From Nitrosopumilus piranensis (lineage in GTDB: Archaea; Thermoproteota; Nitrososphaeria; Nitrososphaerales; Nitrosopumilaceae): a DNA stretch of 64,000 nucleotides. The notes beneath the pieces were generated by a model. That model was not told the DNA's origin, ran no database searches, and worked only from the letters and a program-made list of their open reading frames with translations. Location: contig NZ_CP010868.1 of the NCBI RefSeq assembly GCF_000875775.1, positions 1,623,707-1,687,706 of the forward strand. The letters are read 5' to 3'. This document shows positions 42,555 through 49,441 of the stretch, in pieces; positions within the stretch are counted from its first letter, which is position 1, and every line of letters starts with the position of its first letter. The position numbers were made by a program, and so were the translations under genes.

Positions 42555-44870
42555 ATGGACCCAAAAATTACAGAAAAGGCATGGAATCCAGAGTTAGAAG
42601 CACAGGTCTTAAAAAAATGGCAGGACTCTGACATTTACAAATTCACTCCAACTGATGATAATTACACCATAGATACGCCTCCACCATACCCATCAGGCAG
42701 GCCTTGGCACATTGGAGCTGCTGCTCACTACTCCCAGATAGACATGATTGCAAGAACTGCAAGAATGAATGGAAAAAATGTTTACTTTCCAATTGGCATT
42801 GACAGAAACGGATTGCCTGTAGAGTTCTACACTGAAAAAAAGCACAACATCAGAATGAGAGAAACAGAACGTGGAGAGTTTTTGGATTTATGCAGAGAAG
42901 CACTTGATGACTTGGAAGAGGAGATGGTGTTAATCATGACAAATCTTGGTCTTAGTGGTGATTTGAAGAACCATTACAGAACAGATTCAGAAGAGTATCG
43001 GGCATTAACACAATCTACATTTATCACACTATGGAAAGAAGGAAAAATTGTTTTAGCTACTAGACCTAACAACTACGATTGGGTTTCAGGAACTACAATT
43101 GCAGATGCTGAAATTGCATACCAAGACTTGCAGACAAAACTAGTCCACATGAAATTCAAGATTAAAGATACAGACAAAGAAATAATCATTGCAAGTACAA
43201 GACCTGAACTGCTTTGTGCATGTCGTACCATTATAGTAAATCCTGAAGACAAAAGATACACTCCATTTGTTGGAAGTAAGGTAATAGTTCCAATTACTGG
43301 TGCAGAAGTAGAAATCAAGACTCACCACTCTGCACAACAAGACTTTGGCTCAGGAGCTGTAATGGTTTGTAGTTACGGTGATCAAAACGACGTTGCACTA
43401 TTCAGAGAGATGAAGCTAGAAGAGATTGTTGCAATTGGTCTTGATGGAAGAATGACTGAAGTTGCAGAAAAATATGCAGGACTAAAACCAAAACAAGCAA
43501 GAGAAAAAATTATCGAGGATTTAGAATCAAATGGTTTTGTAGAAAAGATTGAGGAGATTTCTCACAGAACACCAATTTCAGAAAGAAGCAAGATTCCAAT
43601 TGAGATTATTCCAATGGAGGAGTACTATCTCAAACAAAAAGACTCCATTGAGAAAATGCGAAAATTAGGCTCAGAAATCACGTTTTACCCCTCTATGCAC
43701 AAACAAATTTTGATGAATTGGCTTGATTCCATATCCATTGACTGGCCAATATCTCGAAGAAGATACTATGGAACAGAGATTCCTATCTGGTATTGTTCTA
43801 GTTGTTCTGAACCACATGTTCCTGAACCAGGAAAATATTATCAACCATGGAAAGAAAAGTGTCCAATAGACAAATGCAGTAAGTGTGGAGCTGCTGAATT
43901 TACTGGCGAGGATAGAACATTTGATACATGGATGGACTCTAGTGTGTCGCCATTGTTTGTATCAAAATATCACAAAGACAAAGAATTTTTTGCCAAAGTT
44001 TATCCAACATCAATTAGACCTCAAGCAAAAGATATCGTAAGGACATGGCTATACTATACACTATTGCGATGTGATATGTTAACGGGTAAGAAACCATGGA
44101 TTGAAGCTTGGATTATGGGTTATGGTCTAGATGAGAAAGGAACGAAGATGAGTAAAAGTAAAGGAAACGCAATTGATCCACTTCCAGTAATTGAAAAGTT
44201 TGGAGCTGACACATTCCGATTTTGGAGTGCAAGTGAGACTAATCACGGATATGACTTTAGATGCAATGAACAAAAGATAGAGTCAACAAAGAAATTCTTA
44301 AGCAAGCTATGGAATGTCTCAAGATTCTTGTCTAGCTTTCCTATAGTCAAAGAAGGCAAGCCGACTACAGTAGATAAATGGATTTTATCTGAACTAAATA
44401 ATTTAGTTAAAGATTGCAAGAAAGGATATGATGAGTACAACTTTTTTGTTCCAGCAATTGCAATTAGGGAATTTACTTGGAATCTTTTTGCAGCTCACTA
44501 TATTGAAATGGTCAAAAAACGAGCCTACGGAGAAGGATTCTCAGAAGAAGAAAGAGATGCTGCCATTTACACCCTACACAAAACACTCTCTACAATTCTA
44601 AAACTACTAGCACCAATTACACCATTTATCACAGAGTATCTCTGGCAGACATTATACTCTGAGAATAGTATCCATACAGAAAGACAAGTAGAAGCAGAAG
44701 ATGTAGAAGATTACTCTAAAATCACAGAAGAAGTAGTCCAGTTCAATTCCAAAGTTTGGAATGAGAAAAAGTCAAAGGAATTGTCATTAAAGGACTCTAT
44801 TGCAGTTGAAGTTCCTGAGGGCTTGGCAGAATTTCAGAAAGATTTGCAGTCAATGCATAATTTAGAATAG
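42555..44870 (+). CDS. valS: Valyl-tRNA synthetase
   Basis: 771 residues, class I. The HIGH motif appears as 'PPYPSGRPWHIGAA' (residues about 42-55) and KMSKS as 'GTKMSKSKGN' (near 535). The editing CP1 domain contains 'STRPELLCACRTI' and 'GSGAVMVCSYGD'. A zinc insertion with four cysteines (CSSC, CSKC) and 'FDTWMDSSVSPLF' mark the archaeal Val type. The C-terminal anticodon-binding helices have 'WDL'-like 'FTWNLFAAHYIEMV'. It is 7 bp downstream of the PTPS gene. Confidence 0.92.
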   Translation: MDPKITEKAWNPELEAQVLKKWQDSDIYKFTPTDDNYTIDTPPPYPSGRPWHIGAAAHYSQIDMIARTARMNGKNVYFPIGIDRNGLPVEFYTEKKHNIRMRETERGEFLDLCREALDDLEEEMVLIMTNLGLSGDLKNHYRTDSEEYRALTQSTFITLWKEGKIVLATRPNNYDWVSGTTIADAEIAYQDLQTKLVHMKFKIKDTDKEIIIASTRPELLCACRTIIVNPEDKRYTPFVGSKVIVPITGAEVEIKTHHSAQQDFGSGAVMVCSYGDQNDVALFREMKLEEIVAIGLDGRMTEVAEKYAGLKPKQAREKIIEDLESNGFVEKIEEISHRTPISERSKIPIEIIPMEEYYLKQKDSIEKMRKLGSEITFYPSMHKQILMNWLDSISIDWPISRRRYYGTEIPIWYCSSCSEPHVPEPGKYYQPWKEKCPIDKCSKCGAAEFTGEDRTFDTWMDSSVSPLFVSKYHKDKEFFAKVYPTSIRPQAKDIVRTWLYYTLLRCDMLTGKKPWIEAWIMGYGLDEKGTKMSKSKGNAIDPLPVIEKFGADTFRFWSASETNHGYDFRCNEQKIESTKKFLSKLWNVSRFLSSFPIVKEGKPTTVDKWILSELNNLVKDCKKGYDEYNFFVPAIAIREFTWNLFAAHYIEMVKKRAYGEGFSEEERDAAIYTLHKTLSTILKLLAPITPFITEYLWQTLYSENSIHTERQVEAEDVEDYSKITEEVVQFNSKVWNEKKSKELSLKDSIAVEVPEGLAEFQKDLQSMHNLE

Positions 44871-44873
44871 ATT

Positions 44874-45347
44874 TTAGTCTATATCATTTACTTGAAAAGT
44901 GATTGGAAGATAAGTCATTCCTTGTTCACTTCTAAAAGATATTTTCCAAGTACCAAAAAACTCACAATCAGAACATTCTTCTAAATCACTAGAAGATACA
45001 GGGGTAAAGTAGTGATTAACAGCATCTTTTGATCCATCATATTGTAATGTGTGATGTATTTTTCCATCAGGACGAATAAAATCTATTTTTCCTTTGGAAT
45101 CTAATGGGATTTGATCTCCAATTAGAAATACAGTATCATCAACACCATAAGTTCCATCTAAAATGGCAAATGGACCTGAGTACAGATTATTAGAATACAA
45201 GTTATCATTTTCAGAATCATCAAAATGACTCATAGAATTTACAGGATTTGATGTAAAATCTGAACTATCCAAAACAAACGTAATCAATACTGCAATACCA
45301 ATAACAATTGGAAGCCCATAGATGATTTTCGGAATTTGTATGATCAA
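44874..45347 (-). CDS. Membrane-anchored extracytoplasmic protein, end of the Hsp20 operon
   Basis: 157 residues from a TTG that overlaps the stop of the 42-aa zinc gene (TTGA). One hydrophobic helix covers residues about 9-26 (IIYGLPIVIGIAVLITFVL), followed by a Ser/Asp/Asn-rich linker. The outer beta domain ('VFLIGDQIPLDSKGKIDFI') carries the pair 'EECSDCEF' (two Cys) that may bind metal. It ends 4 bp from the valS stop, convergent. The overlap suggests it belongs to the leftward Hsp20 microprotein operon. Confidence 0.7.
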   Translation of the reverse strand: MIIQIPKIIYGLPIVIGIAVLITFVLDSSDFTSNPVNSMSHFDDSENDNLYSNNLYSGPFAILDGTYGVDDTVFLIGDQIPLDSKGKIDFIRPDGKIHHTLQYDGSKDAVNHYFTPVSSSDLEECSDCEFFGTWKISFRSEQGMTYLPITFQVNDID

Positions 45348-45472
45348 TTTTTTTTCTCCTTTGCAGAAAATTCAATGCTACACTTCATGCAGCAATATTT
45401 TGCAGATTGATGGTTTTTCAATAAAATAGAATGTTTGCAGTCAATGCCTGTTTTGGAGGCCTGTTCTAACAT
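45344..45472 (-). CDS. 42-aa zinc mini-protein
   Basis: ATG at 45472 overlaps the stop of the 47-aa gene (ATGTTAG), and its stop overlaps the TTG of the next gene. Cysteines appear as 'DCKHS' and 'YCCMKCSIEF', four Cys and several His in a short knuckle. The protein is basic (KEKKN end). The two overlaps on either side strongly suggest translational coupling. Confidence 0.6.
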   Translation of the reverse strand: MLEQASKTGIDCKHSILLKNHQSAKYCCMKCSIEFSAKEKKN

Positions 45473-45609
45473 CTCGAGTTTCCTCCAAAACACTTGTTGC
45501 ACAATATCTCACAGGAGTCAGTAAGGGCAACTCGGACGTTGCTTGACCAGCATTTGTGACACAAGCCTACAAAAGTTGTAATATGTGGGGAGGAAGGGGC
45601 TCCCCACAT
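45466..45609 (-). CDS. 47-aa zinc mini-protein
   Basis: The frame is open to 45660, but an ATG at 45609 gives 47 residues and avoids a long overlap with the previous gene. 'LCHKCWSSNVRVALTDSCEILCNKCFGG' gives CxxC plus a second Cys group, a zinc-ribbon plan. The ATG sits inside an 11-bp hairpin (45582-45610), which could hide the start. If so, expression may depend on unfolding; a TTG near residue 16 would be the other start. Confidence 0.55.
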   Translation of the reverse strand: MWGAPSSPHITTFVGLCHKCWSSNVRVALTDSCEILCNKCFGGNSRC

Positions 45610-45610
45610 A
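45582..45610 (-). promoter_or_regulatory. GC-rich 11-bp hairpin within the Hsp20 operon
   Basis: TATGTGGGGAG (45582-45592) and CTCCCCACATA (45600-45610) are exact inverted repeats with a 7-nt loop. GC runs of this sort are rare in this AT-rich genome. On the minus strand the hairpin contains the ATG of the 47-aa gene. It is not followed by a T-run, so it is not a simple terminator. Confidence 0.75.
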
Positions 45611-45632
45611 GATGAATCGCTTGTCCTTTGAT

Positions 45633-45815
45633 TTATGCAAGAGCTGCGACTGTGTGACATAATACCTCCTCACCGTACATGCATTGACTATGGAATCTGA
45701 CTTCAGTTGGTTGGGCGCAATTAGTGCAAACTAGTTGTAATGCTTGTCTGCAATGTTCACATTGCAGATGCATCTCTAGTTCTCCACCACACTGTCTACA
45801 TAATGTGTCCGGCAT
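45633..45815 (-). CDS. 60-aa zinc mini-protein
   Basis: Cysteine pairs 'LCRQCGGE', 'QCEHCRQA' and 'VCTNCAQP', then 'SQCMYGEEVLCH', make up to two zinc sites, similar to a double zinc ribbon. The start ATG lies inside the last codons of the 60-aa membrane gene (20-bp overlap), after GGGTGAT. The frame is intact, with codon use like its neighbours. Part of the Hsp20 leftward group. Confidence 0.65.
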   Translation of the reverse strand: MPDTLCRQCGGELEMHLQCEHCRQALQLVCTNCAQPTEVRFHSQCMYGEEVLCHTVAALA

Positions 45816-45978
45816 GTTGGATCACCCAATGTGCTATTTTGTAAATGTCACCAGTCAGAAATGCAGTTGCAATTCCTGCACCAATGGGAACACCCATTGC
45901 CATGCAGGCAAGATCAAATGCAACTACTTTTTTGAATGGCGCATGTACCATCTTATTCCATGTACTCATCTTTTGCAT
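45796..45978 (-). CDS. 60-aa small membrane protein
   Basis: ATG at 45978 follows GAGGTGA, a good Shine-Dalgarno. A hydrophobic stretch (residues 20-42, Ala/Gly/Ile-rich: 'FDLACMAMGVPIGAGIATAFLTGDIYK') makes one helix or a hairpin. His residues follow at 49, 55 and 58. It overlaps the next zinc gene by 20 bp. It may recruit the Hsp20 or zinc partners to the membrane; that is speculation. Confidence 0.65.
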   Translation of the reverse strand: MQKMSTWNKMVHAPFKKVVAFDLACMAMGVPIGAGIATAFLTGDIYKIAHWVIQHAGHIM

Positions 45979-45990
45979 TTTGGTTTCACC

Positions 45991-46113
45991 TCAAGGAAAG
46001 TTTCTCCTGCCAAACTTCCATTTGGAAAGAATCTCCTCAGATTCTGAGGAAACTTTTTCCATCGAAGTTTTGACAAATCCTTTGATTTGCTCTATTGACG
46101 AATTTACTTTCAT
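45991..46113 (-). CDS. 40-aa amphipathic mini-protein
   Basis: ATG at 46113 with GGAGGAG about 8 nt upstream; stop at 45991-45993, 13 nt before the next start and overlapping its Shine-Dalgarno. The residues form one charged helix ('SIEQIKGFVKTSMEKVSSESEEILSKWKF') with a basic end. It lies between hsp20 and the membrane mini-gene. No known family. Confidence 0.55.
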   Translation of the reverse strand: MKVNSSIEQIKGFVKTSMEKVSSESEEILSKWKFGRRNFP

Positions 46114-46132
46114 CTTTTTTCTCCTCCGCAAT

Positions 46133-46627
46133 TTACTCCACTGCAATAAGCTTTCCTTGGGGTTGCTCTTTTGCTAGGGATAGAGTTAGTTCTAAAACCC
46201 CATTTGTGTACTTGGCTTTTGCAGAGTTTTCGTCTACTTTTGATGGTAGAGGTATTTTCTTTTCGTACTTTCTGTCGCCATGCTCAGCTGAAAGCATAAC
46301 ATACTTTCCTGATACATTCAACTTGATATCAGACTTTTCAATTCCGGGCATCTCTGATACCAGTTTCAAAGTACGTTCTTTGTCATTGACTGAGACATCA
46401 ACGTATGGATCTCTTACTTTGGAATCAGCAAGAGTACTAGTTGGTTTGGCATTTCCCCACTCAGTGACATGAGGAACTCCATCTTCTCCTATGGTCTTTA
46501 CATAACCATAGTAGTATGGTCCAGCTGTCTGGATATTGGTTGGTTTTGTATATTCGAAGACGTCATCCATGGCAAAAAAAGGACTAGACAATCTTCGAAA
46601 TGCTCTTTCGAATTGGTCATCAAACAT
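46133..46627 (-). CDS. hsp20: Small heat-shock protein (Hsp20/alpha-crystallin)
   Basis: 164 residues. The alpha-crystallin domain is at about 85-160: 'DPYVDVSVNDKERTLKLVSEMPGIEKSDIKL' opens, and 'YTNGVLELTLSL' is the closing strand. The N-terminal 80 residues are a long disordered arm with 'AFRRLSSPFFAMDD'. It binds unfolding proteins in large oligomers as an ATP-independent holdase. It heads a leftward operon of mini-genes. A TATA box lies at 46660-46671 and a palindrome at 46699-46722. Confidence 0.93.
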   Translation of the reverse strand: MFDDQFERAFRRLSSPFFAMDDVFEYTKPTNIQTAGPYYYGYVKTIGEDGVPHVTEWGNAKPTSTLADSKVRDPYVDVSVNDKERTLKLVSEMPGIEKSDIKLNVSGKYVMLSAEHGDRKYEKKIPLPSKVDENSAKAKYTNGVLELTLSLAKEQPQGKLIAVE

Positions 46628-46659
46628 CTTTTAATCACCGGTGTATGTAATAGAGGTTA

Positions 46660-46671
46660 CAAAATATAAAG
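46660..46671 (-). promoter_or_regulatory. TATA box of the Hsp20 operon
   Basis: CTTTATATTTTG on the minus strand (plus 46671-46660) lies about 25 nt before a predicted start of transcription near 46640, with the ATG at 46627 following. Short leader of about 13 nt. Confidence 0.55.
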
Positions 46672-46698
46672 ATTTTGCATAAATTATCCATAAATAAC

Positions 46699-46722
46699 AT
46701 ATTGTCATATTTATGACAATAT
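46699..46722. promoter_or_regulatory. Perfect 11-bp palindrome between hsp20 and a zinc-finger gene
   Basis: ATATTGTCATA, 2-nt spacer, TATGACAATAT. It lies about 28 bp upstream of the Hsp20 TATA box and about 30 bp before the zinc-finger gene start. The dyad is the form expected for a dimeric repressor or activator site in archaea. A role as operator is inferred from position and symmetry only. Confidence 0.7.
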
Positions 46723-46750
46723 TAAAATAGAATAATTATGGAGGGATTCC

Positions 46751-46954
46751 ATGCAAACTGCAATCTTAGAATTTGAAGATCATGCAAGACCAAAATCCCA
46801 AAGACAAGTTACCTATTTTTGTAGATTATGCAGAGAGTATGGAATTAAGACAAGAAAAGCACATCTGCAAAACTTTCACAATGCAAGCAGAGATACTGTA
46901 ACTAAAAGAAGCAATGGAGATTTGGTGGATGTTATCTTTATAGAATCAAGATAG
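46751..46954 (+). CDS. C2H2-like zinc-finger protein, divergent from hsp20
   Basis: 67 residues with ATG after GAGGGA. A zinc finger of the form CxxC...HxxxxH ('FCRLCREYGIKTRKAHLQNFH', residues about 23-43) is followed by basic residues and a hydrophobic end. It could be a small DNA-binding protein and is a candidate for the palindrome next to it. It transcribes away from the Hsp20 operon. Confidence 0.75.
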   Translation: MQTAILEFEDHARPKSQRQVTYFCRLCREYGIKTRKAHLQNFHNASRDTVTKRSNGDLVDVIFIESR

Positions 46955-46998
46955 ATCTTCAAAAAATAAAAATATCTCAAATGGAGTACTGAAAAAAA

Positions 46999-47109
46999 AT
47001 GGCTACAGGTAATGGTTGCAATATGTGTGATTCAGAGCATGATGGTGATTTTTACAGATTTTGTAAATGTAGTTGTCATGCAAGAATTGCAAGAGAGATT
47101 GTAGGATAA
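46999..47109 (+). CDS. 36-aa Cys-rich mini-protein
   Basis: ATG at 46999, stop at 47107-47109. Four cysteines and two histidines ('CNMCDSEH', 'FCKCSCHAR') form a compact zinc site. The codons are typical. It is 45 bp after the C2H2 gene on the same strand, perhaps transcribed with it or from an AAAATATCTC element near 46967. Confidence 0.6.
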   Translation: MATGNGCNMCDSEHDGDFYRFCKCSCHARIAREIVG

Positions 47110-47130
47110 AATGTTGATTTGAATTAAGAA

Positions 47131-47745
47131 TTAGTTTTTAGAGTCTTTAACTAGATTTACAAAATACTTGTGAACTGCCAAATCCTCAGTCAGTTCTGGA
47201 TGAAAAGAAGTTCCAATGATATTTCCTTTTTTGATTGCAACAATTTTCTCATTAAACTTTGCAAGTACCTCAACATCACCAGCTGAAGAAATTGCAGGTG
47301 CTCGAATAAAGACACCATTAAAGTTTGAAATTCCAATAGAGTCCATTGAGATGTTAGCTTCAAATGATTCTCGCTGTCTTCCAAAAGAATTTCTTTCAAG
47401 CTCAATGTCTAGAAAATCAAATAGCGGTTGCTCAGTCTTTCCTACAACCTTGTCACTTGCATTGTTAGATAATAGTATCATTCCAGCACAAATTCCTAAA
47501 ACTGGCATTCCTGATTCTACCTTTTGTTTGATTATTTTTTGAGAACCATTTACTAGAGACATTTGTCCAATTGTGGTACTTTCACCACCAGGAATGACTA
47601 GTCCATCCATTTGAGATATCTCCTCAGGGGTTTTTACAACATGAACAGTTGCATCTTCATTGAGGTCAGCAATAGAAGCTATCAAAGAAGATGCATTTTC
47701 AGCAACATCACCTTGGACAGATAAAATTCCGATTTTGGCACTCAT
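47131..47745 (-). CDS. pdxT: Pyridoxal 5'-phosphate synthase glutaminase subunit
   Basis: 204 residues. It provides ammonia from glutamine to PdxS. The class I glutaminase triad is the Cys in 'GICAGM' and the His/Glu in 'SFHPELTED'. '[13 protein letters not shown]'-like opening '[10 protein letters not shown]' is typical. It overlaps pdxS by 4 bp, forming the standard pdxST operon. Confidence 0.96.
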   Translation of the reverse strand: MSAKIGILSVQGDVAENASSLIASIADLNEDATVHVVKTPEEISQMDGLVIPGGESTTIGQMSLVNGSQKIIKQKVESGMPVLGICAGMILLSNNASDKVVGKTEQPLFDFLDIELERNSFGRQRESFEANISMDSIGISNFNGVFIRAPAISSAGDVEVLAKFNEKIVAIKKGNIIGTSFHPELTEDLAVHKYFVNLVKDSKN

Positions 47746-48710
47746 GCTGAACCGCCTCTGTCTTGCATACGTAATTCTAGGGTCTTAACATCTAATCCTA
47801 ACATTGATTGTCGCTCATCAATCATCTTTTGTGCTTCTTTGACCTTGTCAGTCTCATCCCAGAAAGTTGTAGCCAAAACTATTGCTCTTGCACGTTCTGG
47901 TGCATCATTTGCATTAAAAATTCCAGAACCAACAAAGATTCCATCACAACCAAGTGACATCAAATATGCTGCATCAGCTGGTGTTGCAATTCCACCTGCT
48001 GCAAAATTCACAACAGGTAATCTACCAAGTTTTGCAGTCTGCTCTACAATATCATAAGATACTTTGAACTCTCTTGACATTCGGACTAAATCTTGATTGT
48101 CACCTGAATCATAAATTGATTTTATTGCTCGTAGTTCATCATTTACTTTTTTAATGTGAGTGATAGCTTCTGCAACATTACCAGTCCCTGGTTCTCCTTT
48201 AGTTCTAATCATTGCAGCTCCTTCTTCGACTCTTCTCAAAGCTTCTGCAAGTGATCGTGCACCATTTACAACTGGTGTTGTCAAATCCCATTTCCAAATG
48301 TGACGAAGCTCATCAGCTGGAGTTAATACTTCTGATTCATCAATCATATCAACATCAGTCTCTTGCAAGACAAGTGCTTCATTGACATGACCAATTCTAC
48401 ATTTTGCCATAACAGGAATTGTAACTGAATCCATAATATCTTCAATAATTCTAATACTTGCAGTTCTTGCAACACCACCTGCTTTTCTAACATCAGATGG
48501 AAGTTTGTCTAATACCATTACAGAGACTGCGCCTGCCTCTTCGGCTATCTGTGCTTGCTCCACAGTTGTGACATCCATTACAACTCCGTTTTTTAGCATA
48601 TGTGCAAAGCCACGCTTTAGAGTAGAAGAGCCACGGATAACATCAGATGATTCTGATTTTTCAGAAATTATTCCCTTTGCATCTTTACGTTCTCCAGATA
48701 ATGGAAGCAT
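47742..48710 (-). CDS. pdxS: Pyridoxal 5'-phosphate synthase subunit PdxS
   Basis: 322 residues. It builds PLP from ribose 5-phosphate, glyceraldehyde 3-phosphate and ammonia. Markers are '[20 protein letters not shown]' near the N-terminus, '[21 protein letters not shown]' and the Lys-containing 'AKCRIGH', then '[10 protein letters not shown]' and '[13 protein letters not shown]'. An N-terminal extension of about 25 residues precedes the barrel. It is coupled to pdxT. Confidence 0.97.
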   Translation of the reverse strand: MLPLSGERKDAKGIISEKSESSDVIRGSSTLKRGFAHMLKNGVVMDVTTVEQAQIAEEAGAVSVMVLDKLPSDVRKAGGVARTASIRIIEDIMDSVTIPVMAKCRIGHVNEALVLQETDVDMIDESEVLTPADELRHIWKWDLTTPVVNGARSLAEALRRVEEGAAMIRTKGEPGTGNVAEAITHIKKVNDELRAIKSIYDSGDNQDLVRMSREFKVSYDIVEQTAKLGRLPVVNFAAGGIATPADAAYLMSLGCDGIFVGSGIFNANDAPERARAIVLATTFWDETDKVKEAQKMIDERQSMLGLDVKTLELRMQDRGGSA

Positions 48711-48740
48711 ACTCTAATTTTTCCTAGACGGTATTTGTAC

Positions 48741-49274
48741 CTATTCACTTATGTCATTAATAATCCGGTCAAGTTCAGATTCAACCATGGTAATTATTGG
48801 AGGAATAAAACCATCAGTTGCACTTTGTTCTGGCCAATGGATTTCTTGTGCCCTGCCATTCAAAGTTATTTTTACATTAGACTTTTGAAATTCAGTTGCA
48901 TTCTCTAAAATTGGAAAAGACTCAGACGGGATTTGCATAAACCCAGTCTCTTTGATTAGTGCCTTTATCTTGTTTAATTTTTTTTCATCTAGTGTAGAGC
49001 GAATGTCTGGCTGAAGATATCCTTGCTCAGTTACAGAATACTTCATCTCCCCGTCATTTTTGATTGTTAGGATTTCGGTCTTTTGTGCACCAACACGTTC
49101 TGTTACTCCATAATTGATCTTCTTTAGTTGATGTTTTGTGTATTCAATGTCAATCTTATCAAAAGAGTTTGCAGCAGAAATTGGAATTTCATTTTTTGTT
49201 AATAATGGAACAGAAATTAGTAATGCAACAATGACAGGAATTGCTCCCAATACCAAGTAAAATTTTTTCACCAT
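48741..49274 (-). CDS. Membrane-anchored extracytoplasmic protein, unknown function
   Basis: 177 residues. An N-terminal hydrophobic helix (residues about 6-26) acts as anchor, and the outer domain is a mixed fold with 'RSTLDEKKLNKIKALIKETGFMQIP' and 'VKITLNGRAQEIHWPE'. The last 40 residues are acidic. No Cys pairs or catalytic triad. It is 30 bp downstream of the pdxS gene in opposite transcription order (same strand) but separate in function. Confidence 0.72.
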   Translation of the reverse strand: MVKKFYLVLGAIPVIVALLISVPLLTKNEIPISAANSFDKIDIEYTKHQLKKINYGVTERVGAQKTEILTIKNDGEMKYSVTEQGYLQPDIRSTLDEKKLNKIKALIKETGFMQIPSESFPILENATEFQKSNVKITLNGRAQEIHWPEQSATDGFIPPIITMVESELDRIINDISE

Positions 49275-49364
49275 AATTTATGAACAAATACAGTTTCTCA
49301 TCATTCTCAAATAAATCTTGATTAAAAATAAGTTAAAATTCAAGATGAATATGTCGATTCTTGT

Positions 49365-49438
49365 GGGTCTGTAGTCTAGCCTGGTAGGACGATGGTCTCC
49401 AAAACCATCGGTCGTCGGTTCAAATCCGTCTGGGCCCA
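49365..49438 (+). tRNA. tRNA-Trp (CCA)
   Basis: A 74-nt cloverleaf. Acceptor GGGTCTG pairs with TGGGCCC with wobbles, discriminator A, and the anticodon loop CTCCAAA holds CCA at 49399-49401. The 3' CCA is encoded at 49439-49441. The T-stem has one U-U mismatch. No intron, unlike many archaeal tRNA-Trp. It ends just before the aconitase stop codon. Confidence 0.92.
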
Positions 49439-49441
49439 CCA

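Noticed and set aside
45724-46177. Plus-strand frames opposite the Hsp20 mini-genes
   Set aside because: They are complements of overlapping minus-strand genes with better start signals; their cysteines come from the opposite frame.
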